Assembly: GCA_964413425.1 (NCBI GenBank)
Contig: CAYPST010000022.1
Span: 1 to 42,160 of the forward strand
Direction: 5' to 3'
Source of the DNA: DATFLS01 sp964413425
GTDB lineage: Bacteria; Fidelibacterota; JAANXI01
Length of the DNA: 42,160 bases
Of the stretch, positions 15,409-23,480 are shown in pieces. The notes beneath the pieces were generated by a model. The model was not told where the DNA came from and searched no databases. It saw only the letters and a list, made by a program, of their open reading frames with translations. Within the stretch, counting starts at the first letter, position 1. The number at the start of each line of letters is the position of its first letter. Position numbers and translations under genes: made by a program.

Positions 15409-16914
15409 ATGCGGGGGATGTACCAGAACTTTATCCGGGGAGTGTCGGTCAATTTCTGGGGGAAAGCCGGGATTATTCTCACCACCTCAACTTTCATCAC
15501 CTTTCTGCTCCTGGAAGTGGCCCGCCTGACTGAGATACTGACCAATCAGTATATGGGGCTGGTCACCTATATGGCACTTCCGCTGTTGTTCATAGTAGGA
15601 CTGGCGCTGATCCCGGTCGGCTGGACCCAGTATCGAAAATCAACCGGGAAAACGACGAGAGAGCTGCTGAGACAGCGATTTCCTGAGGAAGAAATTCAGG
15701 AGGGGTTCACAGGATCCCGGCTATTCCTGATTGTCCTGGGCTTAACCCTGGTGAACGTCCTGTTCATGGTGGGGGTCAGTATGCGCACGCTTCATTTCAT
15801 GGATCAGCCCCGGTTCTGCGGGAACGCCTGCCACCGGGTCATGAATCCCGAGTGGACCACCTACCAGGTCTCTCCCCATGCCAGGGTCAAATGTGTCGAG
15901 TGCCACGTGGGGGAAGGGATCGATGCGCTGATCGATTCCAAGCTGAATGGATTATACCAGATCATTTCCGCCACCTTGCATTTGTACGAACAACCCATCC
16001 CCACACCGGTGCATCAGCTCCGTCCGGCGCAGGAAACCTGTGAACATTGTCACTGGCCGGCGAAATTCTATGGAAATACGCTGCTGCCGAAAGTCTCGTA
16101 TGCCCTGGATAGTCTGTCAACTCCCCGGTACACGACCCTGAATCTGAAAATCGACAGCGGCGTGCGCACCGGCAGGCCCGGCATTCACTGGCATATTGCT
16201 GATGAGAACCAGGTACGGTATGTCTCGGTGGACGATGAACGGCGGACAATGATCTGGGTGGAGGTCCGGCAGCCGGACGGGACGTATGTCCGGTACGAGA
16301 ATGCCCGGTTATCGCAGAACCAGGTGCAGTCCGTTCCCAGTGAAGAAGCCCGGATCATGGACTGCATGGATTGCCACAACCGGGCGACCCATATCTATGA
16401 ACAGCCCGAACGAGCCATTGACGAGCGCATCCGGATGGGGGCCATTCCCCGATCCCTGCCCTTTGTCAAGCGCGAAGCCCTGACTGCTGTGACAAACAAC
16501 TATAATTCCGTATCGGCAGCCATGAATGGGATCACCAATCATATGCAGGGCTTTTATCGACGCAACCATCCCGGGGTCTTCACCGGCAGGATGAGCGAGA
16601 TAGATACCACTATTATAGGGCTCCGGAGCATCTGGCGCCGGAACATTCATCCGGAGATGAACATCACCTGGGGCACGTATCCCTCCCATCTCGGCCATCC
16701 CAATGAAAAAATCGGCTGTTTCCGCTGTCATAATAAATTTCTGCAGGCTGCCTCCGGGCAGACCATTAACGATGACTGCACCCTGTGTCATTCCATCCTG
16801 GCCAATCAGAGCGCCGAACCCTTCGAATACCTCCAGCCGGCGGACGAAGAGCAGCCGGAATTCCGTCTGCGCCAGTATCTGCGGGAAGAATTCCTGGATT
16901 TCTTTATTGAGTGA
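15409..16914 (+). CDS. Membrane hexaheme cytochrome, NapC/NrfH-like quinol dehydrogenase
   Basis: 501 aa, starting six bases after the octaheme gene. Three hydrophobic segments (about 18-40, 50-72, 104-124) anchor it in the inner membrane; the rest is periplasmic. The NapC/NirT signature F-C-G-N-A-C-H-R-V-M-N-P-E-W starts at 136. Its first haem site is CxxxCH (C137, C141), unusual spacing for this position. Five normal CxxCH sites follow at 162, 211, 319, 437 and 457. The extra C-terminal domain beyond the NapC core is about 250 residues. By analogy it passes electrons from quinol to the octaheme partner. CAGGAG lies nine bases before ATG 15409. Confidence 0.88.
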   Translation: MRGMYQNFIRGVSVNFWGKAGIILTTSTFITFLLLEVARLTEILTNQYMGLVTYMALPLLFIVGLALIPVGWTQYRKSTGKTTRELLRQRFPEEEIQEGFTGSRLFLIVLGLTLVNVLFMVGVSMRTLHFMDQPRFCGNACHRVMNPEWTTYQVSPHARVKCVECHVGEGIDALIDSKLNGLYQIISATLHLYEQPIPTPVHQLRPAQETCEHCHWPAKFYGNTLLPKVSYALDSLSTPRYTTLNLKIDSGVRTGRPGIHWHIADENQVRYVSVDDERRTMIWVEVRQPDGTYVRYENARLSQNQVQSVPSEEARIMDCMDCHNRATHIYEQPERAIDERIRMGAIPRSLPFVKREALTAVTNNYNSVSAAMNGITNHMQGFYRRNHPGVFTGRMSEIDTTIIGLRSIWRRNIHPEMNITWGTYPSHLGHPNEKIGCFRCHNKFLQAASGQTINDDCTLCHSILANQSAEPFEYLQPADEEQPEFRLRQYLREEFLDFFIE

Positions 16915-17336
16915 CATACAAGTTCACGGTAAAGACATGGAATGACGAGTATCGAATGGTGAATAACGAACCGCAGAAGTTTCCCAGTCCTCCCCTTTGG
17001 GGTGGTGGAGGGAGAGTCATGATGGTAAAAAAATTTGAATTGATAGCACTAACATTGTTGTCATTGCTGTTATAAGCAGGCACGAAAATCAATGAGATGT
17101 AGAAATGGGAATTAAAACCCTGCTTTTCAGATAAAGTAAATTTAGTGTTTTAGTTGTGTATATATGATCAGCACCGAATCTAATAAATACGTCAATTTAA
17201 ATAGTTTGGATGTTCTTGGTATGTTTGTATGGACAATAGAATAATAAGCCGCTAAAATTTTAAAGCCATTATAGCTGGTATATATCAAGTAATAATTTTA
17301 TAATTAAGAGTGTCTGCGTAGCCGTAGGAGGAATTC
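16915..17336. other. AT-rich spacer with a half repeat unit
   Basis: 16939-16979 repeats the heptamer words of the 13.5-kb array (CGAATGG, TGAATAA, CGAACCG, CAGAAG) and 16985-17010 a GC-rich centre. From about 17030 the DNA turns strongly AT-rich, marking the left edge of the Ntn-hydrolase island. No gene seen. Confidence 0.5.
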
Positions 17337-18209
17337 ATGTCTGTTTGTGTTATTGTCAAAGTAGGCGAAGGGCTTGTACTTGCGAGTGATAGTGCTACAA
17401 CAGTTGCTGGTACTCCAGTGTCGTCTCAGGGCCAACAAGGACCACAGGGAATTGTAAAAGTATTTTATAATGCTACAAAGATTTTTCAGATTAATAATCT
17501 TCCTATAGGAGTATTGACATGGGGGGCGGGTTCATTTAAAGCTAGAACTGTGGCGAGTTTAGTAGAGGAATTTGAAAATCTCGATGAAATAAAACAAATA
17601 AAAGATGAGAATATAGAAGTTCGAGACATTGCACAGAAACTTTGGCGGTTTTTAGATGAGAAGTCTGAACAATATTTTTCAGAGATCCCGAAACAAGCAC
17701 GTCCCCAAACTGGAGTAATTATTGCCGGATATTCAAAGGATGATTTTTTTCCCGAGGAATATATAATGGCTATTCCGATGCAACAACCAAGGAGAGTTCG
17801 TGAAGATATAAATGGGCAACCGAATTTCGGAGCTAATTGGTTTGGAATGACTGACGCCATTATCAGATTTCATCATGGTAGAGATGAAAAAATTCCTGAA
17901 ATATTAGATGGTCTGGAAATTAATTCCGAGGACATAGGTAAATTTGAAAATAATGTTCAACAGGATGTACAATACAAAGTTCTATTTCATGCTATGCCAT
18001 TGGGTGATGCTATCGATTATGCAAGGTTTTTAATAGATTTGACCATTGCAAGGTTCAGATTTGTTATTGGTGCTGAGCTTTGTGGAGGTCCCGTTGATAT
18101 TGCGTCAATCACTAGAAAAAAAGGATTTTCTTGGGTTAGTCATAAAAAATCAGGATATGATATAAAATCACCAAGTAATCCAAAAGAAAATGGAGATGAA
18201 AAATCATGA
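17337..18209 (+). CDS. Proteasome-like Ntn-hydrolase family protein
   Basis: 290 aa. The N-terminus M-S-V-C-V-I-V-K-V-G-E-G-L-V-L-A-S-D-S aligns with the start of proteasome beta subunits and HslV: if Met is removed, Ser2 is the nucleophile and Asp18 occupies the D17 position. A-T-K-I-F (Lys48) fits the catalytic Lys after an insertion of about 14 residues, and I-G-V-L-T-W-G-A-G-S is the following strand and turn. The C-terminal 100 residues are longer than a standard subunit. A Ser nucleophile instead of Thr is unusual. AGGAGGAATTC precedes ATG 17337. The gene is much more AT-rich than its neighbours and overlaps the next by four bases. Substrate unknown; possibly a protease or amidohydrolase of a defence or quality-control module. 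Confidence 0.7.
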   Translation: MSVCVIVKVGEGLVLASDSATTVAGTPVSSQGQQGPQGIVKVFYNATKIFQINNLPIGVLTWGAGSFKARTVASLVEEFENLDEIKQIKDENIEVRDIAQKLWRFLDEKSEQYFSEIPKQARPQTGVIIAGYSKDDFFPEEYIMAIPMQQPRRVREDINGQPNFGANWFGMTDAIIRFHHGRDEKIPEILDGLEINSEDIGKFENNVQQDVQYKVLFHAMPLGDAIDYARFLIDLTIARFRFVIGAELCGGPVDIASITRKKGFSWVSHKKSGYDIKSPSNPKENGDEKS

Positions 18210-18412
18210 ATACTTTTAAATTTATCACTAGTGGTTCTACCCCATTAATTGAATTCGATTACAAATTAGATGATGAGTCAAGAGAATTGTTTAGTAAATC
18301 AGAATGGGTTCTATTTGAATCTGTATTAAATGTTGATAAAGGGAGCAGTCTAGAAATGGAGAACTCTTCATCGGGAGATTGGGAGGATATAAAAGATTTA
18401 ATTCCTACATAA
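18206..18412 (+). CDS. Acidic 68-aa protein coupled to the Ntn hydrolase
   Basis: Overlaps the Ntn-hydrolase stop by ATGA, with GGAGATG upstream, so it is translationally coupled. It is rich in Asp, Glu and Ser (D-Y-K-L-D-D-E-S-R-E-L-F and E-M-E-N-S-S-S-G-D-W-E-D-I-K-D-L), with no membrane segment. I do not recognise the family. Coupling suggests a partner, inhibitor or substrate of the hydrolase. Confidence 0.65.
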   Translation: MNTFKFITSGSTPLIEFDYKLDDESRELFSKSEWVLFESVLNVDKGSSLEMENSSSGDWEDIKDLIPT

Positions 18413-18420
18413 TTTTTTCC

Positions 18421-18613
18421 TAAATTAAACGATTTTTTATGGCGATCTGCACCAATCTTTTGCGCGCAAAGGCGTCGCGAAATCCTCGGCGTACCCGCTG
18501 GGTATCCCTGCGTCTTCGCGCAGCCTTTTCATCACAACATCTTGGCACATCTCATCCACAACAATCGCTCAATTTAGGTTTTTGTTAATCGGTTTAAATC
18601 AGTCTTATCATAA
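18421..18613. repeat. GC-rich repeat-like insert within the AT-rich island
   Basis: 18460-18530 is sharply GC-richer than its surroundings and contains the inverse-related words AAAGGCGTCGCGAA and TTCGCGCAGCCTTTT around GCGTACCCGCTGGGTATCCC. Such AAAGGC...GCCTTT elements look like dispersed intergenic repeats. It separates the Ntn pair from the PIN gene. Confidence 0.45.
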
Positions 18614-19078
18614 TTGAAACTAAAGTCAGTATTTGTAGATACCTCAGCATTACTTGGATTATTCAAACCGGGCGATTTCCTAAGGAATGTATGTAAAGAG
18701 ATACTCCGGGAATTAGTTGAAGTTTATAATGCAGATTTGATTACAACAAATTGGGTGCAATATGAAACTTTATCTGAATTAAAAAAATTTGGTATTGAAT
18801 ATTGCATAAGGTTTAATGGGTTAATTAAAAAGAAAAGATTAAAGGTTTACCGAATTGATCGAAAATTCGAACGTAAAGGTTTAGAAACTTTTTGGAGATA
18901 TAAAGATAAATCGTGGGGAATTGTGGATTGTACAAGTGTAGAGTTTATGCGCGCAAATAATATTTTCTATGTATTTACTAATGACAACGATTTTTCACAG
19001 GCGGGAATGATTAAATTGATTGCATTGGATGAATCAAAAAACCCAATCAAAAATTATGACTATCTAACGTTTTTCTAG
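18614..19078 (+). CDS. PIN-domain putative nuclease
   Basis: 154 aa with the PIN acidic set: F-V-D-T-S-A-L-L (Asp9), Y-E-T-L-S-E-L (Glu), W-G-I-V-D-C-T-S-V-E-F (Asp) and F-T-N-D-N-D-F (Asp). This is the VapC/COG2402-like fold of Mg-dependent RNases. The initiator appears to be TTG 18614, as no in-frame ATG precedes the motif; the ribosome site is weak. No antitoxin is seen immediately upstream, only the coupled acidic gene 200 bases away and a repeat. AT-rich like the Ntn gene, suggesting they arrived together. Confidence 0.75.
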   Translation: MKLKSVFVDTSALLGLFKPGDFLRNVCKEILRELVEVYNADLITTNWVQYETLSELKKFGIEYCIRFNGLIKKKRLKVYRIDRKFERKGLETFWRYKDKSWGIVDCTSVEFMRANNIFYVFTNDNDFSQAGMIKLIALDESKNPIKNYDYLTFF

Positions 19079-19533
19079 TTTACCTGTATTGTGGCTATTG
19101 CTCCATGATTTTAGATTGATGAAAATGAACAATATATTTTATGCTAATCAGTTGGCGTGGGCAAGGTGTCAATTACAATCGAATTGTGCAGTTGCATTCC
19201 CGGTTTAACCGCGGTTGTCGAGCCAGAGAGCCTCCTTCACCGGTCACTGACAGAGTCGGTGATGGTTTGGGTACTCTCAAACAATTTTATGACTATTACC
19301 ACAACTCAGTACAGAGCGACCTATTGTGGGAGTACTCCATCCGGTGGGGAAGCGCTGCTTTTCACTTAGGGAGTTATTCCGAGCGACCCCGACCTGTCTA
19401 TTCGGGGTTCCGGTCCGCCGGAAGAGCGACGGTTCTCCGATGGGGATGATTCGCCGGAGGGCACTGGTCTACCCGGCGGCCGAGGGAATAAATTGCCCCA
19501 GAAACTGAGATCTCTTACTAGCCATGAATAATC
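19079..19533. other. Spacer, possibly with eroded membrane-protein coding sequence
   Basis: A frame from 19157 reads C-S-C-I-P-G-L-T-A-V-V-E-P-E and then R-S-L-T-E-S-V-M-V-W-V-L-S-N-N-F-M-T. This is faintly like the C-terminal helix of MlaE-type ABC permeases (G-L-x-x-x-G-A-E-x-x-G-R-x-x-T-x-x-V-V). It has no start signal. No intact gene is supported. Confidence 0.25.
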
Positions 19534-21099
19534 TCAATACCGGTATTCCGCAAATTCCTCCCATAGAGTGCCCAGCCGGTTCCCGGGGTGCGGGCAGATG
19601 TAGACCGGGATGCGGCCCTCCCGGGCGTGCGGGTGGGTGATGATGGTCCCGTCGGAGACTTCGTGAAAATATTCCCTCAGGGTCTCTTCGTGAAATCCGA
19701 TGGTGATGATGGTTTCCGGTTCCTGTTCCGGCGGGCCCCAGAGATAGTAGCTGCCGTGGAAACTGTACACCGGCGGCAGGCCATATTCATCCCGGTAGTA
19801 ATCCAGGCAGCCGGCTTCTCCGTAATTGCTGGCGAAGAGAATGGTTCGGTCCCGCTGGTCTTGTGGAATTTGCTCGGAGAGACGGCGGATATGAGAGGCC
19901 AGGTTCCGCCAGCCGATCATATCCGCAAAGTCCTGCGGGAGGTCGTGTATTTCGCCGTCTTCCCATCGCAATGGATCGTCAAAGCCCGGGAGCCGCGTCA
20001 TGATCGCGGCATAAGACTCGAATGCTGAGGGCGGGAGTACAGGCAGCCCGAATGGTATTGCCGGGGCATTCCCCACTACCAGCACAGCTGGTATGATCCA
20101 TCGGAGCCATCGTCCTCCGGATGGCTGTATGAACCGCTCCAGCTGGACGGCACCGGCAGCCAGGAGAACGGGGTAGACGGGCATCATATAATAGGCTTTC
20201 CCGGAGAGCAGCAGCAGTACGGCAAGAATAGAGAGGAGCATCCAGCCCAGCGGCCGGTAGTGCCAGCCCTGTTTAGTCATCAGTGTATAATACAATCCCA
20301 GCAGAACCAGAGGGAATGCAAACAGCAACATCAAGACTTGCATGAGCAAGAACTGTCCCGGCTGTACATTGGCGAGCTGTGTTCGGCTGAGCACCCGCAG
20401 ATGCTCAAGCAGCGGCCACCCTTGTTGATGCTGCCAGATCAAATTGGGCAGCGCAATGGCCAAGGCGAGCATCACAGCAATCCACGGCCACCCGGAACGC
20501 AGGAGTGTTCGCTGGGGGGACAGCAGCAGTCCAATGAACATGCCGCCGGCAAACATCAGCATGGTGTATTTGTTCAGCAACCCCACTCCGCCGACTATTC
20601 CCAGGAGAATCCACCAGGCAGGTTGATTGGAAGAGGCGTTATTGAAAATGTTCACCACGAGATACATCCCAACCACCCAGAAGAACTGTTCGAATACCAC
20701 CGGTTGAAACAAGGTACCGCTCCGCAGGAGAGCGGGTGAGATCAGCACGGACAGGGCGGCAACGACTTGAGCAAACCGCTTTCCTCCGAGTTCTCTGGCC
20801 AGCAGGCCGGTAAGCACAACACTCCCGGCCCCGGCGGTTGCTGTGAGAAGACGATAGGTCAGCAGAGATTCTCCCGGGAGCACTCGAACAAAAGCGGCAA
20901 CCCCCGCAATGAACGGCGGCACCTCCAGATAGCCCCAGGCAAGATGCTTCCCCATGGCGATGTAGAGAAATTCGTCTCTGTGAAATTCATACGTGGTGCT
21001 GCTGATGAGATGAATGATCAGCTTTGCCAGTGCCAGCCCGCAAAGGATTATGAGGTCAGAGGACCGCAATTTTCGAAGGAAGGAATTTTGTACTTTCAT
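19534..21099 (-). CDS. GT39-type membrane glycosyltransferase (ArnT/PMT-like)
   Basis: About 521 aa with ten or more membrane helices. The first periplasmic loop has Y-E-F-H-R-D-E-F-L-Y-I-A, matching the catalytic Asp-Glu loop of GT39/ArnT enzymes that move a sugar from a polyprenyl phosphate carrier to lipid or protein. A glycine-rich run (G-I-V-G-G-V-G-L-L-N-K-Y-T) and a soluble C-terminal periplasmic domain of roughly 190 residues follow. Donor and acceptor are unknown. The start is uncertain: ATG 21099 is preferred since the following K-V-Q-N leads directly into the first helix, while the upstream ATG 21150 has no site. Single-gene unit downstream of the LepB-like gene on the same strand. 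Confidence 0.85.
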   Translation of the reverse strand: MKVQNSFLRKLRSSDLIILCGLALAKLIIHLISSTTYEFHRDEFLYIAMGKHLAWGYLEVPPFIAGVAAFVRVLPGESLLTYRLLTATAGAGSVVLTGLLARELGGKRFAQVVAALSVLISPALLRSGTLFQPVVFEQFFWVVGMYLVVNIFNNASSNQPAWWILLGIVGGVGLLNKYTMLMFAGGMFIGLLLSPQRTLLRSGWPWIAVMLALAIALPNLIWQHQQGWPLLEHLRVLSRTQLANVQPGQFLLMQVLMLLFAFPLVLLGLYYTLMTKQGWHYRPLGWMLLSILAVLLLLSGKAYYMMPVYPVLLAAGAVQLERFIQPSGGRWLRWIIPAVLVVGNAPAIPFGLPVLPPSAFESYAAIMTRLPGFDDPLRWEDGEIHDLPQDFADMIGWRNLASHIRRLSEQIPQDQRDRTILFASNYGEAGCLDYYRDEYGLPPVYSFHGSYYLWGPPEQEPETIITIGFHEETLREYFHEVSDGTIITHPHAREGRIPVYICPHPGNRLGTLWEEFAEYRY

Positions 21100-21150
21100 A
21101 TAAATATGCTCTTGCCGCCGCCGTTTCCTGCTGGTGTCAATGACGATCAT

Positions 21151-21599
21151 GCAGCATCTGATCGTTAACCCTCAGTTTTGTTGGTATCCCACTGTATAAA
21201 TCTGTGTCCATTGTTTGGGTGAGAGTAGCGGGGCAATTTGCATTCTTGAGATTTTGAATTCTTAAGTTCTCTTCTTCTTGTTATCTTGAATTCTTGCCAT
21301 CTCATTTATGGTAGTCAAGAGATTTTGTAAGAAGTATTTCCTGCGCGCCTGGATTCTTATCAAGTCCCGAACCTTTGAAATCTTGCCATTGTTGTGGGGA
21401 AGCAGGCCGGGATTTTAAGTATTGGCGTTTTGAATTCTTGAACTCTTGCCTTCTTGCTCTTCAGGGTTGGGGCAGGGTTTTTGTAGTTTTGAGTATTGAG
21501 TATTGGAATATTGCATTCTTGTGCTCTCGCCTGCAATTGTCAACGAGCCGCTCTCAACAATTGACCATTGACAACGGACTATTGGCCATTAACCACTGA
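21151..21599. repeat. Spacer of degenerate 8-mer and 7-mer repeats
   Basis: 21238-21300 and 21425-21465 are octamers (CATTCTTG, AGATTTTG, AATTCTTA; GCGTTTTG, AATTCTTG, AACTCTTG, CCTTCTTG). 21485-21600 is heptameric (GAGTATT, GAGTATT; TTGACCA, TTGACAA, CGGACTA, TTGGCCA, TTAACCA). Together they fill most of the gap between the glycosyltransferase and the signal-peptidase-like gene. No gene. Confidence 0.65.
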
Positions 21600-22688
21600 C
21601 TAATTAACCGGTCCCGCCCGTGCAAGCGGCCAGTAGATTTTGTAGGCCTTGCCGATGACATTCGTCTCGCTGACAGCCCCGAAATGGCGGCTGTCTTCGC
21701 TGTGGGCCGGGTTATCCGCCAGCAGGAAGAAGGAGTCATCAGGGACGCGATAGGGATCTCCGGGTTGTGCGTATTTCCCTTCCGGTACATATTCTATTGA
21801 AAGCCACTCCGGATTGAATGCCGGTTCTCCGTTGACGTAGACTCTGCTATCTTCCCGGATTTCCACCCGGTCGCCTTCTCTTCCGATGAGCCGCCGGAGA
21901 TAGATCCAGGTGGTGTCGCCGGGCATCTCAAAGACCAGCACATCGCCACGCTGGTATTGCTCGTGAGGCAGGGGCCGGACAAAGAACCGGTCTCCCTTAT
22001 AAATGGTGGGTGCCATATAGTTGGAGGAAGTGGTGAAATTGCGGATGAGTTCGGATTTCACATAAAACGGAACGATGGTCGTCACGGCCCCATAGATCAG
22101 GATGGCGGCTATCAGGAGCAGGATGGGTTTCCGGTTTTGTTCCCGGCGGACCGGGGCCTGGAAATACGCATGTAATCCGGCAAAGGCAGTCAGGACAACT
22201 GCCAGCAGTCCGAGGTATACGGAGAACCGCTCATAGACATACAGTATTGCATACAGCCCCACCAGCAGAAGGCCGGGAATGGTCTTTCGCAGGTAGAGAT
22301 GACCGGCTCCGGGCACCACCTGGGAGAAGAACACAGCCAGCCAGGGATCACGGGAAGATTTGCGATCCTCTTCGAAAGGAAGGGTATTGGAGTGGCGAGT
22401 CGCATAGAAGGCATCCAACAGGTTCCAGATATACACTATCGCGGCCGCTCCGGCAAACCCTGCGCCGTAAAGGATGTCACCGTCCGGGGCGAATATCTGC
22501 CAGACCGCCAGAAGCGTCAGAAGGATCAGGCCCGCAATCAGGAGGAATCCGCGGGTGAGCCGGCCGGCGTATATCTGGCCAATCCCCGCAAAAAAGTACG
22601 AAAGATTGACCGCCAGCCAGGGTTCCCGGTTGTGCTGTTGTTCATTCAGGTGTTCGATGGTACCAGTCTGTTTCCTTTCGGTGAACAC
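21600..22688 (-). CDS. Signal-peptidase-I-like protein with N-terminal membrane repeats, catalytic residues apparently missing
   Basis: 362 aa from a GTG start. Residues 20-100 and 112-180 are two related membrane modules, each opening with R-x-P-W-L-A-V and a G-x-G-x-x-Y turn. The S26 peptidase domain begins near 205. Box B reads S-S-N-Y-M-A-P-T-I-Y-K-G-D (221-233), where active enzymes have Ser directly before Met; here it is Tyr224. Box D reads L-R-R-L-I-G-R-E-G-D-R-V (264-275), with Arg where the general-base Lys is expected. Box E is A-D-N-P-A-H-S-E-D-S-R-H-F-G. The fold is convincing but the Ser/Lys dyad seems absent, so it may be a non-catalytic scaffold or use Ser221/222. Confidence 0.8.
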   Translation of the reverse strand: MFTERKQTGTIEHLNEQQHNREPWLAVNLSYFFAGIGQIYAGRLTRGFLLIAGLILLTLLAVWQIFAPDGDILYGAGFAGAAAIVYIWNLLDAFYATRHSNTLPFEEDRKSSRDPWLAVFFSQVVPGAGHLYLRKTIPGLLLVGLYAILYVYERFSVYLGLLAVVLTAFAGLHAYFQAPVRREQNRKPILLLIAAILIYGAVTTIVPFYVKSELIRNFTTSSNYMAPTIYKGDRFFVRPLPHEQYQRGDVLVFEMPGDTTWIYLRRLIGREGDRVEIREDSRVYVNGEPAFNPEWLSIEYVPEGKYAQPGDPYRVPDDSFFLLADNPAHSEDSRHFGAVSETNVIGKAYKIYWPLARAGPVN

Positions 22689-23480
22689 TTACTTTCTTGA
22701 GTTTCCTGTTGTCCCGGTTATTAGAAAAGATAAACGATGAAGCATTGAAAGGGTAAGAGATTTTTTCATTCTGGCGAAGACGGAATTACCGGTGGGTGAT
22801 CAGGATATTCCGATTGTGCAGAGTGGTCCGCCAGTTCCTCGCGCTGACAGTCCCGATAAGGGCGGTTAGCGTGAGGTATCGCAGAAGCACATCAACCGCT
22901 GACAGCGGGAGGGTAAGATTGCTCCTGGCATGATATCTGTAACTTCCATAAGAAAGTGCGCTGTGGGATGTTGGCTCTGACAACGATGAAATCTTCTGCA
23001 TTTTCCGGTATCGCAGCATTCACCGGGAGATATCATCTGGAAGTTCGGTGGAAGAACTCCTGAGAAATTCCAGAGAGTGATAAGTGATAAGAAAAGTCTT
23101 ATTAAAAATAAGAAAATATGACTATGAAGTGAGCTCAGGAAAGCAATGGTTTGGATTGTCAATCTGTATGGTAGAGCCGTTTGCCCGATTGGATCGGGAT
23201 GTTTGACATGAAACGGCTCTCCGGCGCATGAAGGGCGGTGCCAGGCACCGAAAGAACCCCTTCCGGCTTCCTTGCCTTTGATGTTCCTGAATAGATTTAA
23301 TAGTCATATAAGAAAACATGAAATTATTATCCAGGGATTAGAACCGAGGGACACTTTTTCGATGCTGTAGTTTCTCCAAGCCTGCTGATCTACCTCTCCT
23401 GAGCAATCGGGGGACACGATCACAGGCCGGCACGGTCCGGCTGGAAACGGCCGGATTCGCTCCCATATTCGGAAGGAGAA
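22689..23480. other. Spacer upstream of the Moco cluster
   Basis: No gene is supported between the LepB-like gene and mobA, which point away from each other. It contains the divergent promoters, a pair of nested stem-loops (23173-23268) and a GC-rich hairpin (CCGGC/GCCGG near 23440-23457) just before mobA. Confidence 0.45.
23173..23268 (+). ncRNA. Consecutive nested stem-loops, possible structured leader or repeat
   Basis: Stem 1: AGAGCCGTTT (23173-23182) with AAACGGCTCT (23211-23220), enclosing CCCGAT-TGG-ATCGGG. Stem 2: GAAGGG (23230) with CCCTTC (23258), enclosing CGGTGCC-A-GGCACCG. Both have perfect arms. It lies about 210 bases upstream of mobA on the plus strand. A leader RNA is possible, but I cannot match it to the known Moco riboswitch, and it may be a palindromic repeat. 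Confidence 0.35.

Noticed and set aside
18614..19078. Classical VapBC toxin-antitoxin pair
   Set aside because: The PIN toxin-like gene is clear, but no AbrB, Phd or RHH-type antitoxin is visible immediately upstream or downstream.
19157..19369. Intact MlaE-type permease fragment as a gene
   Set aside because: The resemblance is faint, there is no start region and the frame ends in unrelated sequence; listed only as possible erosion.
23221..23268. Transposase or RAYT remnant around GGTGCCAGGCACC
   Set aside because: The palindrome is clear, but neither strand translates into transposase motifs.
23401..23470. Known Moco riboswitch directly before mobA
   Set aside because: There is GC-rich hairpin potential, but I could not match the conserved loop pattern of that riboswitch class.
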